A DNA stretch of 7,965 nt from Methanobacteriota archaeon (GCA_022561895.1 JADFQH010000132.1:1-7965); one strand, 5' to 3'. Shown: positions 1 through 6,654, counted from the first letter of the stretch. Numbers and translations: made by a program. Notes: a model not told the origin generated them from the letters alone.

Positions 1-523
1 CGGGTATCTCCCCTACGAACCCGGTAGCCACACCGTTTCGTTCGCTCCCACGGGCGAGGATCTCGCTGAAGCCGTGCTCGAAGAGCGGGTCGAACTCGAC
101 GCCGGCGAGTACACGCTAGCGGCGGTCGGCGAGCTGTGTGCGGTCAGCGGGCGCTCCCTGCAGATACGCCAGTTCGAGGACGAAAACGGCCCGACGAACG
201 AGGGGACCGCCCGAATTCGGGCGGTCCACGCTTCACCCGACGCCCCCGCGGTCGATGTCATCGTCGACGACGAGCGCGTCATCGAGGATCTCGAATTCGG
301 CGACGGGAGTTACACGGAGATTCCTGGCGGTGAGGGTATTCTTGGCGTCGCCGAAGTCGGAAACGACGAGCCGTTCGCACGGTTTGCGATCGAACCGGAG
401 GCAGGAAGCGTCTACACCGGCTTCGGCGTCGGGTATCTCGAACCGGAAGCGGCCCCCGAACGTGCACAGGAGATCCCCTTCTCGCTCGCCCTCGTCGAGG
501 ACGCGACACCCGGCGAGCGCTAA
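1..523 (+). CDS. DUF4397-repeat protein, 3' part (5' end outside window)
   Basis: The frame is open from base 2 to a TAA at 521-523, giving the last 173 residues; the start lies upstream of the window. I recognise a DUF4397 repeat from RIRAVHASPDAPAVDV (about 210-258) followed by a short acidic strand-rich stretch. The upstream residues (GSHTVSF, then GEYTLAAVGEL, then LQIRQFEDENGP) look like the second half of a preceding DUF4397 unit, so at least two tandem units are present. Haloarchaeal members are often secreted, with a signal peptide or lipobox, but the N-terminus is not visible here, so the location is inference. The function of the domain is not established; it is a beta-rich module of surface proteins. 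The gene ends 6 bp before the stop of convergent tatC2. A 24-bp perfect palindrome (204-227) lies at the join between units. Product family fairly sure, role unknown. Confidence 0.8.
   Translation, partial: GYLPYEPGSHTVSFAPTGEDLAEAVLEERVELDAGEYTLAAVGELCAVSGRSLQIRQFEDENGPTNEGTARIRAVHASPDAPAVDVIVDDERVIEDLEFGDGSYTEIPGGEGILGVAEVGNDEPFARFAIEPEAGSVYTGFGVGYLEPEAAPERAQEIPFSLALVEDATPGER
204..227. repeat. 24-bp perfect palindrome inside DUF4397 gene
   Basis: Bases 204-227 read identically on both strands, centred on GAATTC (213-218). They encode the start of the second DUF4397 unit (GTARIRAV), so part of the symmetry may come from codon constraint at Arg-Ile-Arg. No spacer is present, so a stable RNA hairpin would need a loop made from the centre. 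Confidence 0.75.
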
Positions 524-529
524 TCCGCG

Positions 530-3241
530 TTAGTCATCCAAGGGTTCGCGGAGATCGATCCCCGATCCGTTCCCCTCGTCTTCGTCGCTTTCATCGTCTT
601 CCTCGGCCTCTTCGTTGGCCGATTCGTCCCCGGTCTCGTCGGCGTCGTCCGAACTGTCCTCAGTGTCATCGGTGTCGGTATCACCGCTATCGAAGACGCC
701 GCTGTCCTCGGATTCGTCCTCCGCTGGTTCGCTCTCTTCGGACTCGTCGGCGTTCTCAGTATCGGCCCCTCCATCGTCTCCGTCTTCAGTATCCGACTCG
801 TTGGATTCAGTCGTTTCATTGACGGTATCGGTTTCATCCGACTCGGTCTCCTCCGCTGTCTCTTCTGCTTCCTCGGGCTCATCATCCCCGCTCGGAAGAC
901 TCGCGGCATCCTCATCGGAGAGAACGGTTCCGAGTCCGCCGGTCATCGCGACCGCACCACCGACGACGACGAACGCGACGAGAATGAGCGCGAGCCATTT
1001 CGAACTCCCGCCATCGGTCTCGACCGGCGAGTCCGCAAAGTCCCGGCGGCCCCCGAGGGTGATAACCCATAGTCCTGTCAGACCGACCCAGTACGCAAGC
1101 ATCGTCGGGATCGCGACGAGAAACATCGTCAGTACGCTTGCAGGGGTGAACACACCCGAGACGGCGAAAACGGCGATGGTGACCTCCCGCCAGCGATTTC
1201 GCATCCCGCGATAGGAGGCGAGTTTGCCCCGAAAGAGCATCCACATCGTCACCGGCACGCAGGCGAGCAAGCCGACGCCCACGGTCGTGTAGATGATGAG
1301 CCACGAGAAGCTGCTGATCCGATAGGAGATGACCATCTCGGCCTGAACTGCGTCGTAGACGAGAAAACCGATCAGGCCGGGGGCGATGTAGTAGTAGCCG
1401 AGGAAGGTCCCCCCGGCGAGCGCGAGCGCAAAGGCGACCGTCCACTCGTACACCACCGAACGCTGGCCCGTCGTCAGTCCCCGTTCTTTCATCGCGGGCC
1501 ACGCGTAGTAGAGCACCATCGGGAGGATCGAAAGCAGGCCCGCGAGCGTACTCACTTTGATGATGAAGATCAGCGTTTCGACCGGATGAAGGTCGATGAT
1601 CCGGATGTCGTCGATGCTGACGACCGCCGCGGGCATCCGTGAGACGAAGTCCTGGGTAATGATCCGCACCCCGCCCATGTAGAAGAACGTAAAGACCCCC
1701 ATGAGAACGAGTCCGAAAACCCCGAAGATCCAGAGTATTCGCGATCGGAGGCTGTCCGCGATGAACTTGATGTCGTAGATATACCCCCCAATATCGTCCT
1801 CGTCTTTTTCGTCCGAAAACGAGGCGAACACTCCGGAGGCAGTTCCCGTAAGAATCCCGCCAACGTCTTCGTCTTCGTCGTCCGTGGCCTCGTCTTCGTC
1901 GGTCGTCGTGTCGGCCGTTTCGCCGGCGGCGGACTCGGTTTCTGCGGGCTCTTCGGTCTCGTCCTCGTGGACGGCGTCGAAGCGATCGAGAACGGCTTGG
2001 GCCTTGTCGGGATCGTCCGCTTCCATCGCCTCGCGGGCGATCCCGAGTGCTTCATCCTCCGAGAGGTTCTCGAATGCCGCTTCGGGCGCAGCACGGACAC
2101 CCGAAGCGTCGAGTCCCCCGATATCGATCGCCGCGGGATCTCCCATCCGACCGCTTTCACCCTCTTCGACCGAGGAGATCACCAGATAGAACGCGACGAT
2201 CAGGAAGGAAAGACCGAAGAGGGCGGCTCCGACCCCGACAGACAGAGCGACTTCCTGCGGGACGCCGAGGAGCTCTTGGAGCCAGAGGGCTTCGGGAAGG
2301 ACGATATCTCGCGGGGCGAACAGAGCGTCGTTGAGATACTCACCGAGTCCAAAGATGAGTACGAGATAGAGTCCCGAAGCGAGCAACAACGGAACGCCGA
2401 GCAGTGTGCCGATGTTGTGCTTGAACGTCCCAACAACGTTGGCCCGACCACCGCGTTTTATGTTGACAATAAAACGCGTGAGTCCGAGCGAAAAGACGTA
2501 CAGAACGATCAGTGGGAGCGCCCACATGATCTGTGAGATCGGGTCGGGCGGCGAGAACATCGCCCCGAAGATGAAGATGCCGAGGATCGCGTACTTCCAC
2601 TTGTCCCTGAACGTCTCGTAGGGAACGATCTCGCTGTAGGCGAGCGAACTCATCATCAGCGGGAGCTGGGCGGCAAGCCCGAAGGAGATCGTGAGTAACA
2701 CGAGAAATTCGGTCCACATGACGATCGACCACGTCGGGTGGATGCCGACGTTGAACGAGAACTCCGCGAGAAAGCCGAGAATCAGCGGGAAGAACAGACC
2801 ATACGCGTAGGCAACGCCGCCGACAAAGAGGAGAATCGACATGATACCCATCCCGACGAGCTTCCACCGCGGGATCGGAGCCTGCGGCCAGTAGCCCCGA
2901 TCGCGAAGCTCGTGACGCGAAAGATAGAGCAGGGGGGGAATCGCGATAAGAATACCTGCAATAATCCCGATCTTCGCCTGAAGCAAGATCACTTCGAAGG
3001 GAGTGGTGACGATGATCTCGTGTTGCTCTGCGACCGCCGCGGGCATCTCGGATTCGGTGACCGCCTGGAGCCAGTCCCAGACGACGGCTCTGAGCGCATA
3101 AAAGGTCCCTAAAAACCCGACGACGAAGATAATGAAAACCTTCTGGAGATGCGTTTGGATCGTCGAGAGAACCGCTCCGATCGTCTGTCTCCCGCTGTCC
3201 AGACTCCGAGCGGTATCCTCATCAACGATCGAACTCGCCAT
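530..3241 (-). CDS. tatC2: TatCt: double-domain Tat translocase subunit TatC with acidic C-terminal tail
   Basis: Integral membrane component of the twin-arginine pathway, which exports folded proteins and is heavily used by haloarchaea. The 903 residues hold two TatC domains. Domain 1 spans about 20-260 and has the SPPDPISQ motif at 230-237 (TPPDxxSQ in bacterial TatC) and AAQLPLMM at 190-197. Two extra membrane segments follow (about 279-299 and 329-356), then an acidic cytoplasmic linker (357-487). Domain 2 spans about 488-731 and is more degenerate (FTPAS at 698-702). One more hydrophobic segment (748-768) precedes a tail (775-903) made almost only of Asp, Glu, Ser and Thr. The ATG at 3241 lies 27 bases from a TATA-like box, so a leaderless start fits. 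By-eye alignment shows neither half keeping the Glu residues that bind the RR signal peptide (E15, E103 in E. coli). The fused two-domain form is known in haloarchaea; the long tail is the unusual part. Confidence 0.95.
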   Translation of the reverse strand: MASSIVDEDTARSLDSGRQTIGAVLSTIQTHLQKVFIIFVVGFLGTFYALRAVVWDWLQAVTESEMPAAVAEQHEIIVTTPFEVILLQAKIGIIAGILIAIPPLLYLSRHELRDRGYWPQAPIPRWKLVGMGIMSILLFVGGVAYAYGLFFPLILGFLAEFSFNVGIHPTWSIVMWTEFLVLLTISFGLAAQLPLMMSSLAYSEIVPYETFRDKWKYAILGIFIFGAMFSPPDPISQIMWALPLIVLYVFSLGLTRFIVNIKRGGRANVVGTFKHNIGTLLGVPLLLASGLYLVLIFGLGEYLNDALFAPRDIVLPEALWLQELLGVPQEVALSVGVGAALFGLSFLIVAFYLVISSVEEGESGRMGDPAAIDIGGLDASGVRAAPEAAFENLSEDEALGIAREAMEADDPDKAQAVLDRFDAVHEDETEEPAETESAAGETADTTTDEDEATDDEDEDVGGILTGTASGVFASFSDEKDEDDIGGYIYDIKFIADSLRSRILWIFGVFGLVLMGVFTFFYMGGVRIITQDFVSRMPAAVVSIDDIRIIDLHPVETLIFIIKVSTLAGLLSILPMVLYYAWPAMKERGLTTGQRSVVYEWTVAFALALAGGTFLGYYYIAPGLIGFLVYDAVQAEMVISYRISSFSWLIIYTTVGVGLLACVPVTMWMLFRGKLASYRGMRNRWREVTIAVFAVSGVFTPASVLTMFLVAIPTMLAYWVGLTGLWVITLGGRRDFADSPVETDGGSSKWLALILVAFVVVGGAVAMTGGLGTVLSDEDAASLPSGDDEPEEAEETAEETESDETDTVNETTESNESDTEDGDDGGADTENADESEESEPAEDESEDSGVFDSGDTDTDDTEDSSDDADETGDESANEEAEEDDESDEDEGNGSGIDLREPLDD
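2452..2478. repeat. 9-bp perfect inverted repeat within tatC2
   Basis: CGCGTTTTA at 2452-2460 and its exact complement TAAAACGCG at 2470-2478 flank a 9-base spacer. The site lies inside the tatC2 coding sequence, at the end of the sixth membrane segment of domain 1 (TRFIVNIKRG). The A+T core stands out in a GC-rich gene. It may be a chance hairpin. Confidence 0.6.
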
Positions 3242-3261
3242 TCACGGAGGCTAGCCCGTAG

Positions 3262-3278
3262 GCGGTTATCAATCTTCT
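3262..3278 (-). promoter_or_regulatory. TATA/BRE promoter of tatC2
   Basis: On the minus strand a purine-rich stretch (AGAAGAAG) is followed by TTGATAAC (TATA-like core at 3265-3270), centred about 27 bases before the ATG at 3241. That spacing puts transcription start at or next to the start codon, as in leaderless haloarchaeal mRNAs. No Shine-Dalgarno motif precedes the ATG. Confidence 0.6.
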
Positions 3279-3327
3279 TCTCTCGATACGCTTGTGAGCG
3301 CGAGCTGAAAACGAAAACGGGACCGAG

Positions 3328-3343
3328 AAAGAAAGCCTATAAC
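3328..3343 (+). promoter_or_regulatory. TATA/BRE promoter of tatC1
   Basis: A purine-rich element (AAAGAAAG) leads into CCTATAAC, with the TATA core at 3338-3341 centred about 28 bases before the ATG at 3368. The arrangement mirrors the tatC2 promoter on the other strand and predicts a leaderless tatC1 transcript. Confidence 0.65.
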
Positions 3344-3367
3344 CGCGGGGACACCTACACCGGGTGA

Positions 3368-4180
3368 ATGGGTGAGCGTCGCGCGAACGGCGAGTACGCC
3401 ACGGACGGCGGAACGTCCACAGCGACCGCCACGGCCGACGACGACGTTGGCGGCATCTCCGCGCCCACTGAAGATCAGGAGATGCCCCTCGCCGATCACA
3501 TCGAGGAGATGATCAAACGGTTGGCGATCGTCATCGTCGTCGCCGGATCGGTCAGCATCGTCGTTTTCCCGCTCGCGGACCAGCTCATCAACTTCCTGTG
3601 GTACTCCGTCCTGCCCGAGGGGGATGTCGCCCAACCCCGAGTGTACGGCCCTCTTGAGTTCATTTTGGCTCGTATCAAGGTCGCGAGTCTGGCGGGACTG
3701 ATCATCGCGCTGCCGGTGATGGTTTATCAGAGCTACCGGTTTATGCGCCCCGGCCTGTATCGAAACGAACGTAAGTACTACCTCGCAGCGGTCCCCACCA
3801 GCCTCGTTCTTGCAGTGTTCGGCGTCCTTTTCGCATATTTCGTCGTCCTCCCCGCGATCTTCACGTACTTTCTGACCTACTCACAGGACGCTGGCACGAT
3901 CGCCTTCGGGCTTGGCGACACCTTCGGACTGATGCTCATTCTGATCGCGTATCTCGCCGTTGTCTTCCAAATTCCGCTCATCATCATGCTCGCGATCATG
4001 ATGGGAATCACCACTAGGGCGTGGCTTGCGGACAAACGGCTCTACTTCTGGGGTGGCTTTTTGGGACTCGCCTTCATCTCCAGTCCCGATCCGACCGGGA
4101 TGGCCCCGATTATCATCGCACTGACGATGGCGGGCCTGTTCGAGGGGACGCTGCTGGTGTTGAAGTGGGTCGGACGGTAG
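3368..4180 (+). CDS. tatC1: TatCo: single-domain Tat translocase subunit TatC
   Basis: A 270-residue six-span TatC, the second Tat receptor/translocon subunit of haloarchaea. A polar N-terminal extension of about 40 residues precedes the conserved cytoplasmic motif HIEEMIKRL (44-52), which matches HLIELRKRL of E. coli TatC and keeps the Glu equivalent to E15 (E47). ALPVMVYQ (114-121) and LYRNERKYY (130-138) follow; E134 matches E103. Both Glu residues belong to the site that recognises the twin-arginine signal peptide in bacterial TatC. The position equivalent to E170 is Gln (Q201 in VFQIP). SSPDPTG (238-244) corresponds to the TPPD motif. Membrane segments are near 52-71, 97-120, 139-165, 186-212, 224-238 and 243-266. 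The start is supported by the TATA box 28 bases upstream. Divergent from tatC2 and ends 6 bp from the stop of the gene on the opposite strand. No tatA is in the window. Confidence 0.95.
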   Translation: MGERRANGEYATDGGTSTATATADDDVGGISAPTEDQEMPLADHIEEMIKRLAIVIVVAGSVSIVVFPLADQLINFLWYSVLPEGDVAQPRVYGPLEFILARIKVASLAGLIIALPVMVYQSYRFMRPGLYRNERKYYLAAVPTSLVLAVFGVLFAYFVVLPAIFTYFLTYSQDAGTIAFGLGDTFGLMLILIAYLAVVFQIPLIIMLAIMMGITTRAWLADKRLYFWGGFLGLAFISSPDPTGMAPIIIALTMAGLFEGTLLVLKWVGR

Positions 4181-4186
4181 CTTCAC

Positions 4187-4804
4187 TCAGTCTCGAACGG
4201 CGTAGCCGTCCTCTTTGAGCGCCGCTTCGATCTCGCGTTCGAACTCGATCGCGAGGTTGTCGTCGAACGTCTCGATCGAGCGATCCTGATGCCAGTGCTC
4301 GATCGTGCCGGCGTCGGCGTCGAGCAGCCGGTAGGTCCGTGAGAACTTCCGACCATCGTTGCCGTAGGCCGTGACCGTGACGTGGGGCGTCCCACCATCC
4401 TTTCCCTCCCGCGGTCCGGTCCGAACGATGCTCACTCGCTCGAACTCGGTGAGGTTCGTGCTCACGACGCCGGTCGCGAGGTTCCCCTCGCAATCAGTTC
4501 GATTCCACTGTTCGGGTTCGTCGGTCGTGAGATCCCGAACCGTCACCGCTTCGGACGTGATCTCCTCGACCGCCCACGTCTGGAGCGTCGTCGAGGCGAG
4601 CTCCGAGCCACCATCGCCGAGTTCGAACGTCCCGCGGGCACGAACGTCGCCTTCCTGGATATGATCGCCCTCTCGAACGCGGATGTAGACCGGCCGGTTG
4701 ATCGGCAGATCGATGAATATCTCGTTTTCATCCAGCCCGATCCCCGCCGTTACCCCCTTGATCTCGCGGGTCACGACCGTCGTCCCTCGTTCTTCGTGTG
4801 CCAT
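4187..4804 (-). CDS. Conserved-looking hypothetical protein, beta-rich, ilvE-linked
   Basis: I do not recognise this family. The ATG at 4804 gives 205 residues; the frame continues upstream only to a TTG at 4831, so ATG is preferred. The protein is soluble and acidic, with no signal peptide or membrane span. The N-terminal third (about 10-62) looks like a small all-beta domain with an Arg-rich strand (NRPVYIRVREGDHIQEGDV). The middle (79-131) has alternating short strands with one Cys (C105), and the C-terminus has a WHQD stretch (171-174) and a Glu-rich helix (186-198) ending YAVRD. The gene starts 34 bp after the ilvE stop on the same strand. I see no convincing TATA box or Shine-Dalgarno motif of its own, so co-transcription with ilvE is likely. 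That linkage does not prove a role in amino acid metabolism. Real gene: probable, from position, spacing and composition; function: unknown. Confidence 0.75.
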   Translation of the reverse strand: MAHEERGTTVVTREIKGVTAGIGLDENEIFIDLPINRPVYIRVREGDHIQEGDVRARGTFELGDGGSELASTTLQTWAVEEITSEAVTVRDLTTDEPEQWNRTDCEGNLATGVVSTNLTEFERVSIVRTGPREGKDGGTPHVTVTAYGNDGRKFSRTYRLLDADAGTIEHWHQDRSIETFDDNLAIEFEREIEAALKEDGYAVRD

Positions 4805-4838
4805 CAAGTCACATACGACGGCGAGCGACAAGAACCTT

Positions 4839-5762
4839 CTACACGTAGCTAAACCACTCGTCGTACTCGTCGGTTCGCCGTTCGACCACGTCGAAAAACC
4901 GCGACTGGATCTCCTCGGTAACGGGCCCGCGCTCGCCGACCGTCACGTTATCGACCTGCTTGATCGGTGTGACCTCCGCGGCAGTGCCGGTAAAGAAGAG
5001 TTCGTCCGCAGTATGAAGTTCGCCGCGGCTGATCGTCGCCTCGTCGTGGACGGTGTAGCCCAGATCGCGGGCGATGGTGATCACGCTGTTTCGGGTGATC
5101 CCGTCCAAGATCCCTTCGGCGAGTCCGGGCGTGTAGATCTCGCCGTCGCGAACCAGAAAGAGGTTCTCGCCGGGCCCCTCGGCAACGTTGCCTTCCTTGT
5201 TCAGGACCAGCGCCTCGACGTAGCCGTGGCTTCGTGCCTCCTCGCCGGCCAGCAGGCTGTTGACGTACAGACCCGTGGTTTTGGCGTTGGTTGGAATCTG
5301 ACTGGAGGCGTGTTTGCGCCACGAGGAAACCTTGACCTTCACCCCGTTTTCGAACGCGTCCTCGCCGAGATACGCGCCCCACGGCCACGCCGCGATCGCC
5401 ACCTGAGTGGGACAGTCCTGCGGGCTGACGCCCAGGCTGTCATACCCATAAAAAGCGATCGGGCGGATGTAACAGGACTCCATTTCTTGGCGACGAATCA
5501 GCTCTTTTGTCGCTTCCTCGAGCTCCTCGGGTTCGTGGTCGATGTCGAGGCCGTATGGCTGACCCGAGTCATAGAGGCGCTGAATGTGCTCGTCCCAGCG
5601 GAAGATCGCCGGGCCTTCTTCAGTGTCATAGCAGCGAATGCCCTCGAAAACGCCGGTTCCGTAATGCAGCCCGTGACTGAGGACGTGGATCTGTGCGTCC
5701 TCCCAGTCGGTAAACTCGCCGTCCATCCAGATCGTATCGACGTCCATCTCGTCGAATCCCAT
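4839..5762 (-). CDS. ilvE: Branched-chain amino acid aminotransferase (PLP fold type IV)
   Basis: Cytoplasmic PLP enzyme that moves the amino group between glutamate and the 2-oxo acids of Val, Leu and Ile, the last step of their synthesis and the first of their breakdown. The 307 residues match E. coli IlvE (about 309) in length and motifs. HVLSHGLHYGTGVFEGIRCY (26-45) is the substrate-pocket signature. K161 in NAKTTGLYVNS is the expected Schiff-base lysine. EGPGEN (195-200) supplies the Glu that contacts the PLP ring nitrogen. GILDGITRNSV (217-227) and GTAAEVTPI (259-267) contact cofactor phosphate and substrate. The ATG at 5762 is favoured because a TATA-like box lies about 26 bases upstream; an internal Met (residue 6) is the alternative. 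Divergent from the fabG-like gene and upstream of the unknown gene at 4187-4804. Confidence 0.95.
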   Translation of the reverse strand: MGFDEMDVDTIWMDGEFTDWEDAQIHVLSHGLHYGTGVFEGIRCYDTEEGPAIFRWDEHIQRLYDSGQPYGLDIDHEPEELEEATKELIRRQEMESCYIRPIAFYGYDSLGVSPQDCPTQVAIAAWPWGAYLGEDAFENGVKVKVSSWRKHASSQIPTNAKTTGLYVNSLLAGEEARSHGYVEALVLNKEGNVAEGPGENLFLVRDGEIYTPGLAEGILDGITRNSVITIARDLGYTVHDEATISRGELHTADELFFTGTAAEVTPIKQVDNVTVGERGPVTEEIQSRFFDVVERRTDEYDEWFSYV

Positions 5763-5783
5763 ACCCGGCCATCGAAGCCCATC

Positions 5784-5793
5784 ATCTTAAGAT
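5784..5793 (-). promoter_or_regulatory. Palindromic TATA-like box of ilvE
   Basis: ATCTTAAGAT is a 10-bp perfect palindrome centred about 26 bases before the ilvE ATG, the spacing expected for a leaderless transcript. Because it reads the same on both strands it could also bind TBP in the other direction, towards the fabG-like gene. Confidence 0.5.
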
Positions 5794-5813
5794 AGCGGAA
5801 TCATGCCGGCCCA

Positions 5814-5822
5814 ACGCTTTTC
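5814..5822 (+). promoter_or_regulatory. Possible TATA-like box of the fabG-like gene
   Basis: CGCTTTTCG is a T-rich core centred about 27 bases before the ATG at 5846. It is weaker than the other promoter boxes in the window and is called mostly on spacing. Confidence 0.35.
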
Positions 5823-5845
5823 GAGCGCGTCGCCGTGTATCCGGC

Positions 5846-6592
5846 ATGGGAAAACTCGACGATACGACCGCCCTCGTGACGGGCGGGTCACGCGGCATCG
5901 GTCGCGGTATCGCGGAGGGGTTCGCCGCGGAGGGCGCACGGGCCGCGATCAACTACCGATCGAGCGAGGACGCCGCCCGCGAGGTCGCAGAATCGATCGA
6001 AGACGATGGCGGCGAGGCGATCGCCGTGGAAGCCGACGTGAGCGATCCCGAGGCCGTCGAGGGAATGGTCGCCAAGTGCGAGGATGAGTTCGGCCGGATC
6101 GACGTGCTCGTCAACAACGCGGGACTGCTCACCCAGTCGCCGCTCGTCGAGATGGACCTCGATCAGTGGCGCGATACCATCGATACCGATCTGACGGGGA
6201 CGTTCCTCGTCACGCGCAACGTCGTCCCCGGAATGCTCGATTCGGGTTCAGGGAAGGTAATAAACGTCACCTCGCAGCTGGGAATCAAGGGCGCGGAGGA
6301 GATGACCCACTACTCCGCCGCGAAAGGCGGCGTGATCTCCTTCACCCGGGCGCTCGCCCGCGAGGTCGGTCCCGAGGTGCAGGTGAACGCGATCGCACCC
6401 GGCCCGATCGAGACGGATATGCTCGACGACATCACCGAGGAGTGGCGCGAGAACAAGGAGGCGGAGCTTCCCTTAGAGCGCCTCGGCGCGGTTGAGGACG
6501 TGGTGCCGACGGCCGTCCTTCTGGCGAGCGATGGCGGCGACTACTACACCGGCCAGACGCTCAGTCCGGACGGCGGCGACGCGATGCATTAG
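5846..6592 (+). CDS. fabG: SDR-family oxidoreductase, FabG-like
   Basis: Classical short-chain dehydrogenase/reductase of 248 residues, similar in layout to 3-oxoacyl-ACP reductase. The Rossmann nucleotide-binding motif TGGSRGIG is at 12-19, with Arg38-Ser39 after the second strand favouring NADP(H). NNAG is at 90-93. The catalytic Ser143, Tyr156 and Lys160 are present (VTSQLG, HYSAAK), and PGPIETDM (185-192) is the usual post-catalytic loop. The fourth tetrad residue, normally Asn in the DxNL segment, is Asp here (D115 in TDLTGTF). Haloarchaea make isoprenoid lipids and do not depend on bacterial-type fatty acid synthesis, so the substrate is open and the name is family-level only; polyhydroxyalkanoate or other ketone reduction is possible. 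The TAG stop overlaps by two bases the stop of an orphan ribB fragment on the other strand. An internal stretch, 6444-6463, recurs exactly at 6649-6668. Confidence 0.9.
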   Translation: MGKLDDTTALVTGGSRGIGRGIAEGFAAEGARAAINYRSSEDAAREVAESIEDDGGEAIAVEADVSDPEAVEGMVAKCEDEFGRIDVLVNNAGLLTQSPLVEMDLDQWRDTIDTDLTGTFLVTRNVVPGMLDSGSGKVINVTSQLGIKGAEEMTHYSAAKGGVISFTRALAREVGPEVQVNAIAPGPIETDMLDDITEEWRENKEAELPLERLGAVEDVVPTAVLLASDGGDYYTGQTLSPDGGDAMH

Positions 6593-6654
6593 AGCCGACC
6601 GAGGAGCTCCGCTCCCTCGACGTAGGGCAGGTCGTGGCGCTCGGCGTAGGCGCG
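6589..6654 (-). pseudogene. Orphan 3' end of ribB (21 codons plus stop)
   Basis: Read on the minus strand, 6654 to 6589 encodes RAYAERHDLPYVEG, then AELLGRL, then TAA. This matches the last 21 residues of the intact RibB (198-218) at 16 of 21 positions, without gaps. It has no upstream coding part, so it is a displaced remnant. Its stop overlaps the fabG stop by two bases, which suggests that fabG and ribB were once directly convergent neighbours here. The five differences mean that the two ends come from different alleles or have diverged. Confidence 0.85.
6593..6654. repeat. Direct repeat, left copy (ribB 3' end)
   Basis: Matches 7221-7282 without gaps at a fixed offset of 628 bp: 8 of 8 bases at 6593-6600, 6 of 13 at 6601-6613 and 40 of 41 at 6614-6654 (single mismatch T6632). 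After 6654 the two copies diverge completely, which gives a sharp boundary. This is the expected look of an att-like duplication at a gene 3' end. Confidence 0.9.

Noticed and set aside
530..1000. Possible frameshift or fusion giving the acidic TatCt tail
   Set aside because: The frame is continuous through the last membrane segment and the tail has normal haloarchaeal acidic composition and GC content, so I treat it as a true extension.
615..1214. Ser/Val-rich open frame opposite the acidic tail of TatCt
   Set aside because: Its composition is the complement of Asp/Glu/Ser/Thr repeat codons and the true frame runs on from TatCt without a break. Not a separate gene.
1967..2536. Charged open frame opposite tatC2
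   Set aside because: Lies across the TatCt linker and extra membrane segments, with no domain, promoter or ribosome signal; shadow frame.
4698..5795. Open frame of 365 codons on the + strand over ilvE
   Set aside because: It is longer than ilvE itself, but ilvE on the minus strand has all the class IV aminotransferase motifs. The antisense frame has no recognisable domain and is a product of high GC with few stop codons.
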